A model generated the notes under the pieces. It did no database searches. It saw only the letters and a list, made by a program, of their open reading frames with translations, and was not told the DNA's origin. Below, one piece after another: positions 28,401 through 35,838 of a stretch of 64,000 bases of DNA (position 1 is its first letter; each line of letters starts with the position of its first letter). Both the position numbers and the translations under genes were made by a program. Origin of the DNA: Sphingobacteriales bacterium (GTDB lineage: Bacteria > Bacteroidota > Bacteroidia > Chitinophagales > JADIYW01); NCBI GenBank assembly GCA_016719635.1, contig JADJYT010000003.1:248001-312000 (forward strand), written 5' to 3'.

Positions 28401-30983
28401 TGGTTTAATGTTATCTATTATTGTAACGGAAGCGCTGCAGGTTGATGCATTTCCGCTGTTATCAGAAACCGTCAATACAACTGTATTACCGGAACCTAAA
28501 TTAGCACAGGAGAACGTTGAAACATTTAATGAAGTACTTTGAATTCCGCATGCATCATTTGAACCATTATTCACCTGAGCTGCTGTAATCGTTACATTTC
28601 CGTTAGCATCCAATGGAACTGTTATGTTTTGACAGATTGCATTTGGAGCAACATTGTCAACTATAGTAACAGCAGCATTACAAGTACCGGTATTGCCGCT
28701 ATTGTCTATCACTGTTAATGTGACTGTATTCAATCCAACATTGGAACACGTAAATGTAGTTTGAGAAACGGCACTGTTACCCGTTACTAATGTGCAGTTA
28801 TCTGTTGAGCCGTTATCTATAGTTGAAGGTGTAATACTTACAAAGCTTGCACCATTTAATTGTAACGTCACATTTTTACATGCTGCAACAGGCAACTCAT
28901 CATCATATACATAAACAGATGTCTCACACGTAGATGTATTTCCATTTACGTCTGTAACCGTCCATGTCACTACCGTTAATCCTTTAGTATACAGACCGCT
29001 GGCATCACTGGTGTTGTTGAAGCTGTTTATTATGCTTTGAAGACTGCAGTTATCGGTAGCAGATAATGCTCCGATAGATACATTACCTAAGCAAGTTCCG
29101 GTAGTGGTTGCAGTAAATTTATCTAACGGACAAGTTGTAATCAACGGAAGTTCATTATCCGTAACACTTACTGTAAAACTGCAGGTCGCTGTGTTGCCGC
29201 TGGCATCCGTGACCGTGAAGGCATTGGTCGTTGTTCCGATTGGGAACGTGGAACCGCTTATCTGTCCGCCTGTCTGTGCCACCGTTTGTCCCGAACAATT
29301 GTCTGCAGAAGTGATGGCTGCATAGCTAACCGCTGCACCGCATACTCCCGGATCATTATTCACCGCTATATTCGAAGGACAGGTAATCGTTGGGAGTTCA
29401 TTATCTGCCACACTCACTGTAAAGCTGCAGGTCGCTGTGTTGCCACTTGCATCCGTGACTGTGAAGGCATTGGTCGTTGTTCCGATTGGGAACGTGGAAC
29501 CGCTTATCTGTCCGCCTGTCTGTGCAACCGTCTGTCCGGCACAATTATCTGCAGAGCTTACGCTGTAGCTTACCGCTGCACCGCATACTCCCGGATCATT
29601 GTTGACGGAAATGTTTGCGTTACAGGTGATCGTTGGATTTTCATTGTCTGCCACACTCACTGTAAAGCTGCAGGTCGCCGTGTTGCCGCTGGCATCCGTG
29701 ACCGTGAAGGCATTGGTTGTCGTTCCGATTGGGAACGTAGAACCGCTTATCTGTCCGCCTGTTTGTGCTACCGTCTGTCCGGCACAATTATCTGCAGAAC
29801 TTACGCTGTAGCTTACCGCTGCACCGCATACTCCAGGATCATTGTTGACAGAAATATTGGAAGGGCATGTAATCTTCGGAAGTTCGTTATCCACTACCGT
29901 CACCGTAAAGGAACAGGTGCTGGATAAGCCTGCCGCATCCGTTACTCTGAATGTATTGGTGATGGTTCCTGTTGGGTATACGCCACTTGGAACACCTGCA
30001 ATTTGAACAGTTGTCTGACCAGGACAATTATCCGTTCCTGTCGGAGCAGTGTAAGTTACTGTCTGAGCACAGGTTCCGGAAGCTACATTCACACTTATGT
30101 TAGTCGGACAAGTGATGGCAGGTGCCTGATTGTCCGTAACGGTAACTGTGAATGAACAGGTTGTTGAATTTCCCGCTGCATCCGTTACTCTGAATGTATT
30201 GGTCATCGTTCCTGTTGGGAAAGAAGCACCGCTGGCAGATCCTGTAATTTGTGCAGTTATCTGACCAGGACAGTTATCCGTTCCTGTCGGAGCCGTGTAA
30301 GTTACTGTCTGAGCACAGGTATTTGGAGCCACATTTACACTGATGTTAGCAGGACAAGTGATGGCAGGTGCCTGATTGTCCACCACAGTAACAGTAAATG
30401 AACAAGTCGTGGAATTACCGGAAGCATCCGTTACCCTGAATGTATTGGTAGACGTTCCGGTAGGATAAGAAGCTCCGCTGCCTGACCCACCTATCTGTGC
30501 CGTTGTCGCACCCGGACAGTTATCCGTTCCTGTTGGAGCTGTGAAGGTCACAGTCTGAGCACAGGTATTTGGTGCTACGTTTACACTTATATTAGCAGGA
30601 CAAGTGATGGCAGGTGCCTGATTGTCCGTTATCGTTACTGTAAAGGAGCAGGTACTGGAAAGCCCTGCTGCATCCGTTACTCTAAATGTATTGGTGGTGG
30701 TACCTGTTGGGAAAGATGCACCGCTGGCAGAACCTGCAATTTGTGCAGTTGACTGACCAGGACAATTATCCGTTCCTGTTGGAGCCGTATAAGTTACCGT
30801 TTGAGCACACGTATTTGGAGCCACATTCACACTTATATTAGCAGGACAAGTGATGGCAGGTGCCTGATTGTCCGTTACAGTAACCGTGAAAGAACAGGTA
30901 TTGGAAAGTCCTGTTGCATCCGTTACCCTGAAAGTATTGGTGGTAGTTCCTTTAGGAAGATGCACCGCTGGCAGAACCAGCAA
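24717..30983 (-). CDS. Central segment of the giant HYR protein
   Basis: The longest open stretch of the giant gene, about 2,070 codons truly in register. From its N-terminal side it has about nine HYR domains of 80-84 residues, each with paired cysteines and a DNC or ADNC motif (TGTDNCPGQTTAQIAG, SSADNCAGQTVAQTGG). A run of more divergent HYR-like units follows, and then two larger blocks that each contain a lamin-tail domain. It ends in the first units of the near-identical array. The first and last 10 or so codons of the open frame are out of register because of the flanking deletions near 30956 and 24743. Confidence 0.85.
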   Translation of the reverse strand: MLVLPAVHLPKGTTTNTFRVTDATGLSNTCSFTVTVTDNQAPAITCPANISVNVAPNTCAQTVTYTAPTGTDNCPGQSTAQIAGSASGASFPTGTTTNTFRVTDAAGLSSTCSFTVTITDNQAPAITCPANISVNVAPNTCAQTVTFTAPTGTDNCPGATTAQIGGSGSGASYPTGTSTNTFRVTDASGNSTTCSFTVTVVDNQAPAITCPANISVNVAPNTCAQTVTYTAPTGTDNCPGQITAQITGSASGASFPTGTMTNTFRVTDAAGNSTTCSFTVTVTDNQAPAITCPTNISVNVASGTCAQTVTYTAPTGTDNCPGQTTVQIAGVPSGVYPTGTITNTFRVTDAAGLSSTCSFTVTVVDNELPKITCPSNISVNNDPGVCGAAVSYSVSSADNCAGQTVAQTGGQISGSTFPIGTTTNAFTVTDASGNTATCSFTVSVADNENPTITCNANISVNNDPGVCGAAVSYSVSSADNCAGQTVAQTGGQISGSTFPIGTTTNAFTVTDASGNTATCSFTVSVADNELPTITCPSNIAVNNDPGVCGAAVSYAAITSADNCSGQTVAQTGGQISGSTFPIGTTTNAFTVTDASGNTATCSFTVSVTDNELPLITTCPLDKFTATTTGTCLGNVSIGALSATDNCSLQSIINSFNNTSDASGLYTKGLTVVTWTVTDVNGNTSTCETSVYVYDDELPVAACKNVTLQLNGASFVSITPSTIDNGSTDNCTLVTGNSAVSQTTFTCSNVGLNTVTLTVIDNSGNTGTCNAAVTIVDNVAPNAICQNITVPLDANGNVTITAAQVNNGSNDACGIQSTSLNVSTFSCANLGSGNTVVLTVSDNSGNASTCSASVTIIDNIKPTAVCNNFTVALDNSGNATATGLDFSGASTDNCGITSRVVNPNSFTCSNLGTSPVTVILSDLSGNSEFCFASVTVVDNIAPVITCPANIAVNTDAGQCGALVTFAASATDNCTVSSLVQTGGAASGTQFPVGSSAISFKATDQSGNTSTCSFTISVTDAEAPSAVCQNVTVALDNAGNGSTTAAAVNNGSSDACGIQSLALSTTAFTCANVGANAVVLTVTDNNGNTSTCGATVTVQDNVAPVAVCQNVTVILVGANGSTTAAAVNNGSSDACGVAGLSLSTTSFGCANVGANAVLLTVTDVNGNTSTCGATVTVVDNTAPAALCKDITVQLDNTGNAGIVGADVDNGSSDACGVAALSVSPNTFNCSNISGSPLSGLLISEYIEGSGNIKAIEIYNGTGSAVNLSAGGYELRYYFNGSTSVGGTIALTGTVASGDVYVVATSSASPAVLAQADQTSSSSFFNGNDAVVLYKSGTGNLDIFGRIGTDPGASGWTGAGGYQTTDRTLRRKNTVTQGISSNPGSGFPTLTTEWNVFPTDDASGLGAHAHLSANAVVLTVTDVNGNSSTCGAKVTVQDNIAPVAVCQNVTVALDNAGNGSTTAAAVNNGSSDACGIQSVALSKTAFTCANVGANAVVLTVTDVNGNTSTCGATVTVQDNVAPVAICRNVTVNLVGANGSTTAAAVNNGSSDACGMQSLVLSNTTFTCANVGANAVVLTVTDNNGNTSTCGATVTVVDNTAPAALCKNITVQLDNTGNASIVGADVDNGSSDACGVASLSVSPNTFNCSDVKGDPLSGLLISEYIEGSGNIKAIEIYNGTGSAVNLSAGGYELRYYFNGSTSVGGTIALTGTVASGDVYVVATSTASPAVLAQADQTSASSFFNGNDAVVLYKSGTGNLDIFGRIGTDPGASGWTGAGGYQTTDRTLRRKGTVIQGISSNPGSGFPTLTTEWNVFPTDDATGLGAHTITAASGNAVVLTVTDVNGNSSTCGATVTVEDNVAPIALCQNVTVQLDNTGNGSTTAAAVDNGSSDACGISLSLSKTAFNCGNVGANAVVLTVTDVNGNTSTCGATVTVEDNVAPIALCQNVTVQLDNTGNGSTTAAAVDNGSSDACGISLALSKTAFNCGNVGANAVVLTVTDVNGNTSTCGATVTVEDNVAPIALCQNVTVQLDNTGNGSTTAAAVDNGSSDACGISLALSKTTNGNTATCGATVTVEDNVAPIALSERNGTTG
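25497..26049 (-). other. Lamin-tail domain inserted in an HYR-like unit, copy nearer the C-terminus
   Basis: About 180 residues beginning GLLISEYIEGSGNIKAIEIY, with NGTGSAVNLSAGGYELRYYF and NGNDAVVLYKSGTGNLDIFG, match the lamin-tail (LTD) fold of secreted bacterial proteins. It interrupts a unit between its NTFNCSD part and its NAVVLTVTDVNG part, so the host module continues on both sides. It is nearly identical to the copy at 26758. Confidence 0.8.
26758..27298 (-). other. Lamin-tail domain inserted in an HYR-like unit, second copy
   Basis: Same domain and same insertion point as the copy at 25497, offset by about 1.25 kb, with small changes such as TSSSSFF for TSASSFF and KNTVTQG for KGTVIQG. 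The shared flanking units show that the block of LTD plus surrounding HYR-like units was duplicated as a whole. Confidence 0.8.
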
Positions 30984-32694
30984 TTTGTGCAGTAGTCTGT
31001 CCGGTACAGTTATCCGTTCCTGATGGTGTTGTATAGGTTACTGTTTGGGCACAGGTATTTGGCGCCACATTCACCGCTATATTAGCAGGGCAGGTAATGG
31101 CAGGTGCCTGATTATCCGCCACGGTTACAGTAAATGAACAGGTAGTTGAATTTCCAGCCGCATCCGTTACCCTGAATGTATTGGTGGTGGTTCCTTTAGG
31201 GAATGAAGCACCGCTGGCAGAACCTGCAATTTGTGCAGTTGTCTGTCCGGTACAGTTATCCGTTCCCGTTGGAGCCGTGTAAGTTACCGTTTGAGCACAC
31301 GTATTAGGTGCCACATTCACTCCTATATTTGCCGGACAAGTGATGGCAGGTGCCTGATTGTCCGTTACCGTTACAGTAAAGGAACAGGTACTGGAAAGCC
31401 CTGCAGCATCCGTTACCCTGAATGTATTGGTGGTGGTTCCTTTAGGGTAAGAAGCACCGCTGGCAAGACCTGCGATTTGTGCCGTTGTAGCACCTGCACA
31501 GTTATCCGTTCCGGTTGGTGCTGTATACGTTGCTGTCTGTGCACAGGTATTCGGAGCCACATTCACTCCTATATTTGCCGGACAGGTAATAGTCGGTACT
31601 ATGTTATCCGATACGGTTACATTGAAGTTACAGGTTGCCACCCTGCCTCCCGGATCGGTACCAGTATGCGTAACCGCCGTAGTTCCCAGTGGGAAGGTAG
31701 ATCCGCTGGCACCGCCGGCTGTTCTGGCAACCGTTACGGTACAGTTATCACTGAAAGTAGGAGTTGCATAGGTTACAGCCGCCCCGCAGGTACCTGCAGT
31801 GGTATTCACGGAGATAGTGGAAGGGTAGGTTGCTACCGTTGGTGTGGTGACATCTTTTATATAATAACGCAATGAACCGGATGCTGCAAGTACCGCGCGG
31901 GAAAACTGTGCAACTTCCACATAGTAAGTACCACTTGCAGATGGTGTATAGGTTATCGAACTGGCCGGAGCACATGCATCATCATTGGAAGCAGCCACGG
32001 TAAACCCATCCGTACCATACAGACGGAGATAAGTATCATTGGTAGCGAGTCCGCAATTTTCAAACACATAAGTCGTACCGGCAGTCAGTGCTACTGACCA
32101 CGAAGGTATCACTCCCGTTGAATAGGCAATTGTCTGACCTGCACCATTACAGGACAATGCCGGAGTTATAGAAGAGCCGCCTGATACATATTTCCAGGTC
32201 ACCCCAATGGCATACTGGTGGTTGCTGGTGCTTCCTGCACTCGGACCATTCGTCCAGGTACCGTTAGAAGGAGAAGCCAGTACCCTGAAGTCAAACGTCT
32301 GCGAAGCTGTTTGTCGGCAGGCATCTGCAGGAGGACCGCCCTGGAAGACACAACGGTTATCCGAGTCTTCCTCCCAGGCATCAATACGGGCAATAATCTG
32401 CCAGGATGCGTTGGTACGGTTGGATACGATCGCCGGCGAGTTTACCGCCCAGGTAGTCGTACCGTTGAAATCGGTTGTCATACAGTTGGTCGTACCTTCC
32501 GTGGCATTCACGTTGTCTTTTGTCCACAGCCAGGCTGTGTATTCCTCGGTATCGCCGTCCTGACATCCTACGTCTGAACTTCGGACAAAACCGGATCTGG
32601 TGCTATACGTCACATTTGCCATCTGGGCTTCTGCTACAGCTGCCCAACAGCAAAAAAGTGCGATAAGGGCGATTTTGATTTTAGATGTATTCAT
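30952..32694 (-). CDS. N-terminal segment of the giant HYR protein
   Basis: Starts at the ATG at 32694; an in-frame ATG three codons earlier is also possible. The signal peptide runs to about Ala-Gln at residue 24. It is followed by a beta-rich domain with cysteines (DVGCQDGDTEEYTAW), then a PPC-like domain ending GTYYVEVAQFSRAVL, then one divergent HYR domain (TVATYPSTISVNTTAGTCGA) and three standard ones. The frame breaks near 30956, where the sequence lacks one G and one A compared with sister repeats (ttaggaagatg against gggaaagatg). Confidence 0.88.
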   Translation of the reverse strand: MNTSKIKIALIALFCCWAAVAEAQMANVTYSTRSGFVRSSDVGCQDGDTEEYTAWLWTKDNVNATEGTTNCMTTDFNGTTTWAVNSPAIVSNRTNASWQIIARIDAWEEDSDNRCVFQGGPPADACRQTASQTFDFRVLASPSNGTWTNGPSAGSTSNHQYAIGVTWKYVSGGSSITPALSCNGAGQTIAYSTGVIPSWSVALTAGTTYVFENCGLATNDTYLRLYGTDGFTVAASNDDACAPASSITYTPSASGTYYVEVAQFSRAVLAASGSLRYYIKDVTTPTVATYPSTISVNTTAGTCGAAVTYATPTFSDNCTVTVARTAGGASGSTFPLGTTAVTHTGTDPGGRVATCNFNVTVSDNIVPTITCPANIGVNVAPNTCAQTATYTAPTGTDNCAGATTAQIAGLASGASYPKGTTTNTFRVTDAAGLSSTCSFTVTVTDNQAPAITCPANIGVNVAPNTCAQTVTYTAPTGTDNCTGQTTAQIAGSASGASFPKGTTTNTFRVTDAAGNSTTCSFTVTVADNQAPAITCPANIAVNVAPNTCAQTVTYTTPSGTDNCTGQTTAQIAGSASGASS

Positions 32695-32735
32695 AATAAT
32701 CATACTTATTTTTTTAACATTCTGTTCTTTCCTGT

Positions 32736-33182
32736 TTATTTAGTAAAGGTGAAGTGAGCAAAAGTGGATTTCGCATAATCTTCATCAAAAACATCCAGCA
32801 CCAGTTCGTTCGCACTAACCGACCGGATAATAAAATTGATCACTTTGGGTTCGCAGTCATCACATCCGGTTACAATCCCGTTTAAAGTCAGCGCCTGGTC
32901 AATTAAGGTAAAAGTACCCTGCCAGGACCTTTCGCCGTCAGTATAAAAGGTGTACACAAAACCGGAACCTGAAAAATTAAGCTTGGTAGTTGTCAGCGGA
33001 AAATCAGGCAGGTAATTGTCCCCTCTGGCAATTTCATCTTCCGGTGTCAGTACCTGAGACGTATCTCCGCCCGTCAGGGAAGTCAGTGTCCAGATGCCCT
33101 GTAAGTCATCCGAAGTAGTTTGTGCTTTAGATGTTGTACAGAAAAGCACCAGGAAAAATAATGAAATGAAAATCTTTTTCAT
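32736..33182 (-). CDS. Secreted lipocalin-like protein
   Basis: A 148-residue exported protein with signal peptide MKKIFISLFFLVLFCTTSKA. The mature part has the beta-strand rhythm of small lipocalin-like domains: LQGIWTLTSLTGGD at the start, FSGSGFVYTFYTDGERSWQG, YTFYTD followed by LIDQALTLNGIV, and a closing strand FAHFTFTK. Two cysteines (GCDDCEP) could form a disulphide. The ligand is unknown. It lies 41 nt upstream of the giant HYR gene on the same strand and may be cotranscribed with it. Confidence 0.7.
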   Translation of the reverse strand: MKKIFISLFFLVLFCTTSKAQTTSDDLQGIWTLTSLTGGDTSQVLTPEDEIARGDNYLPDFPLTTTKLNFSGSGFVYTFYTDGERSWQGTFTLIDQALTLNGIVTGCDDCEPKVINFIIRSVSANELVLDVFDEDYAKSTFAHFTFTK

Positions 33183-33608
33183 ACGGTATTGTTTTATTTT
33201 TTTAGTTAACTGTTATTGAATTTATATGCAGGTTGCCGGCTGAATGATTCGGGTCGAACCGGCTAATTTTCGGATTTTCAGGTGCCAAAGTTTCCGTTTC
33301 ACGGCAGTTAATCTCCTCTGTACACCTCTTTTTGTAAATTTCACACATACGCCCTTGCTTAATTTTCTTAGACAAAAAATAGGTATAGACTGCGCCAAAG
33401 GGTACCTAAAATAAGGTATCTTCGCGCATTTTCATTAAAAAACCGGTATTTATTACTTGCATTTTAAATCTATTCCCCGTTTAATATTAACAATATTTTA
33501 CACAAATCTCACACAGGGGTAACATATTTTTTTAAAATTTAACAAATTAAGTACAGACCATTATTAGTCGATAATTATGCATTAAATTTTAATTTGTGTC
33601 GATGGGAA
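33183..33608. other. AT-rich intergenic region, no gene seen
   Basis: 426 nt between the lipocalin-like gene and the TMTC-like gene, both on the minus strand. It presumably holds the promoter of the lipocalin-like/giant HYR transcription unit and the end of the upstream transcript. I see no convincing open frame, strong hairpin or TAnnTTTG element at a useful distance. Confidence 0.6.
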
Positions 33609-35645
33609 TCAGTTGGGCAACTTATTGGGAAGTTCATTCATTTTACCGTGCAGCTTGTAGTAATATTCCAGGTTGCTGATCAGCACATCGCTTTTAAACC
33701 CTTTGGAAAGGGCAATTTCATAGTTCCGGACAGCCAGGACGGTATCTTTCATGTTCAGATAAGCATCCCCTTTATTGACGAAACCGTCAATCCAGTGATT
33801 TCTGATGGCAATATCTGCGAGCGGAATAATGGCATCATAGCGGTGTGTCTGCAGGAGGATGTCTATGATCTTTCCATACAGAATTTCATTCAGGGTATAT
33901 TTATAAAAGGCCGGATAAAAGTATTGTAAGGCCTTTTCATTGTCCGGCTTGTCAAAATAATAAATATTCCCCATCAGCTCCTGTGCGTTGATGTACGTAA
34001 ATTTCTGCAAGGTATCTACCCTGCCCCAGCATGCCAGCGCACTGTCCGTATTATTCAAATACGATCGGTATACTTTGCCCAGGGCGATCCAGGCGTCATT
34101 ACATTTCGGATATACTGCCACCGCTTTCTCGAAATAGGATTTCGCCCTGTATATTTCGGCTTTTTTATCTGGAATAATCTCTCCTTCCTTACCCAGCTCT
34201 TTCATGATATGACTGCCCATCATAAAATTGGCTCTGGCAGATTTTGTCAGGTAAGTTATATCATGTTCGAAAAGGGTTGTCTTATCATACCATTGTGTAT
34301 TCCTGTTTAAGGTCATCAGTCCGTATGGAACAAACAGGGGTATCAACAACAGCCCGGTTAACTTAACGGGAGTCAAATCCCGCTGCGTAAAAAAATATTT
34401 TTTCAGCAGCACAGCGAGCTGATACAACCCTATCGCAAGGAGCACACAGAAACCGGCCGATGCCTGGTAGATCAGACGCTCACCCACTATCCCGGTAATC
34501 GACGGCGCAGGCTTTATATTGGAGAAGAATGCAATATTGATTCCAAATACCATCAGCCATAATGAAAAATACAGGTTTTTCCGCTTATGGATATTAAATA
34601 CGATTACGGCCAACACTACTGAGATGAGGAGCAGGCCCGCATAAGGGTAGAAACTGTCCCAGCCCCTGTCCGGCAGCATATCGTATCCATAGTAATATCG
34701 CAGCGGGAATGGTATGAGCAGCTTGCTAATATAAAAGAATATGGTCTGCATGCCATTGGGAATATTGTGACCGGCAGCATAAAAAGCCGTTGGAGTCGTT
34801 TCAAACTTATACCCGATATCGCTCCGCAAGACGGATGTACTCATCCATATAAAAGTGAAAAAGGGTATGGCTATTCCTATCAGCAGCCATAAGCCGGATT
34901 TTTGAAAAAATATCTTTTGGATGGCATCTTTGGAAAACACATCTCCCTGCAAATTCATTATCCGGTAAAAAAGCAGCAATATGAATGACACCGGAATGAC
35001 CATGAAGGCAGTTTCCTTAGCCAGGTTTGCCAAAAGCATAAAACCGGCTATCAGAAAAAGATATCGCCAGTTTTGTGTTTCCAGCAGTTTTAATGTATTG
35101 AACAAGGCGGCAATGGCAAATGTAAAACATAAGATCTCCTCCCTGTTCTTGATGCTGCACACCACTTCCGTGTGTATCGGATGAATGATAAACAACAATA
35201 CCGCTCCGTATAGGACCGCTTCATTCTTATAACCAAACAGCGATGCTGTCTTTTTCAAAAAAAGCAGCAGTAAAAAAACATTGAGTGCAAACAGCAGCAC
35301 ATTAATAAAATGGCTGTAATGCGGGTTATTTCCCCACAAACTGTATTCGATTGCCAGTGTTATCTTTCCCAATGGCCGATAACCATAAGTGACGCCGGGA
35401 CCGTTGCTGTAATTGGTGGTCAGCAATTCGGGAATACCGCTGATTCCTTTCTTCGTCAACGGATTGCCTTCGTCTAAAGAAACGACATAACCGTCATCGA
35501 GGTTGTACTCATTCCGGATAGAATTTCCGTAGGTGGCAAAAACCAGCAGCAAAATAATCAGCACTTCCCACCAGCTTCGTTGCAGGTTTATCGGAGAGGC
35601 GGACTTTGCCGGTATTGGGAGTTGTATTTTTTTTCTGGCGGACAT
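33609..35645 (-). CDS. TMTC-like polytopic membrane protein with C-terminal TPR repeats
   Basis: A 678-residue protein that resembles the TMTC/PMT-like O-glycosyltransferase superfamily. It begins with one helix and an extracytoplasmic loop with the acidic motif NEYNLDDGYVV and YGYRPLGKITLAIEYSLWG, where PMT-type enzymes place catalytic acids and the RPL segment. About 11 helices follow to residue 440. The last 200 residues are soluble and helical with TPR-like pairs (AKSYFEKAVAVYPKCNDAWI, ALGKVYRSYLNN, AVRNYEIALSKGF). It could glycosylate exported proteins with a lipid-linked sugar; the acceptor is unknown. Confidence 0.75.
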   Translation of the reverse strand: MSARKKIQLPIPAKSASPINLQRSWWEVLIILLLVFATYGNSIRNEYNLDDGYVVSLDEGNPLTKKGISGIPELLTTNYSNGPGVTYGYRPLGKITLAIEYSLWGNNPHYSHFINVLLFALNVFLLLLFLKKTASLFGYKNEAVLYGAVLLFIIHPIHTEVVCSIKNREEILCFTFAIAALFNTLKLLETQNWRYLFLIAGFMLLANLAKETAFMVIPVSFILLLFYRIMNLQGDVFSKDAIQKIFFQKSGLWLLIGIAIPFFTFIWMSTSVLRSDIGYKFETTPTAFYAAGHNIPNGMQTIFFYISKLLIPFPLRYYYGYDMLPDRGWDSFYPYAGLLLISVVLAVIVFNIHKRKNLYFSLWLMVFGINIAFFSNIKPAPSITGIVGERLIYQASAGFCVLLAIGLYQLAVLLKKYFFTQRDLTPVKLTGLLLIPLFVPYGLMTLNRNTQWYDKTTLFEHDITYLTKSARANFMMGSHIMKELGKEGEIIPDKKAEIYRAKSYFEKAVAVYPKCNDAWIALGKVYRSYLNNTDSALACWGRVDTLQKFTYINAQELMGNIYYFDKPDNEKALQYFYPAFYKYTLNEILYGKIIDILLQTHRYDAIIPLADIAIRNHWIDGFVNKGDAYLNMKDTVLAVRNYEIALSKGFKSDVLISNLEYYYKLHGKMNELPNKLPN

Positions 35646-35733
35646 ACTGTACCGTGCACTGTTTACAGGAACAACTACAAATGATGCCTGTAAAATACAT
35701 CATTTAAATTATTAACCGATACAATCTGCACAT

Positions 35734-35770
35734 AAAAAACGTCCTGCAAGCTATGCTTCGCAGGACGTTA
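35734..35770 (-). terminator. Rho-independent terminator after the large T9SS protein
   Basis: Stem AACGTCCTGC / GCAGGACGTT with a loop of about a dozen bases; on the minus strand it is followed by a run of T. It lies about 70 nt past the stop of the 35839-39171 gene. Confidence 0.85.
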
Positions 35771-35838
35771 CCAAAACTGTTTAAAACCACTAAAACAATT
35801 ATTATGAACTGCAATACCACTACTGCAGCTTTGCGATC

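Larger units (their letters stand above)
19700..32694 (-). pseudogene. Giant T9SS-secreted HYR-repeat surface protein, frame broken by ten small deletions
   Basis: One gene of about 13 kb. The ATG at 32694 starts a signal peptide (MNTSKIKIALIALFCC...). Then come a beta-rich N-terminal domain, a PPC-like domain (TYVFENCGLATNDTYLRLYG), many HYR domains (ITCPANISVNVAPNTCAQTV type), HYR-like units with two lamin-tail domains inserted, about 16 near-identical 79-residue units, a C-terminal stalk and a T9SS sorting domain. Against the repeat consensus, 1 nt is missing near 21720, 21866, 22008, 23369, 23854, 24137 and 24628, and 2 nt near 23141, 24743 and 30956. Restoring 13 nt gives one frame of 4,336 codons, and each loss accounts for the observed frame change. 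The role is probably adhesion or a surface filament. The damage looks like consensus error, but phase variation or decay cannot be excluded. Confidence 0.85.
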
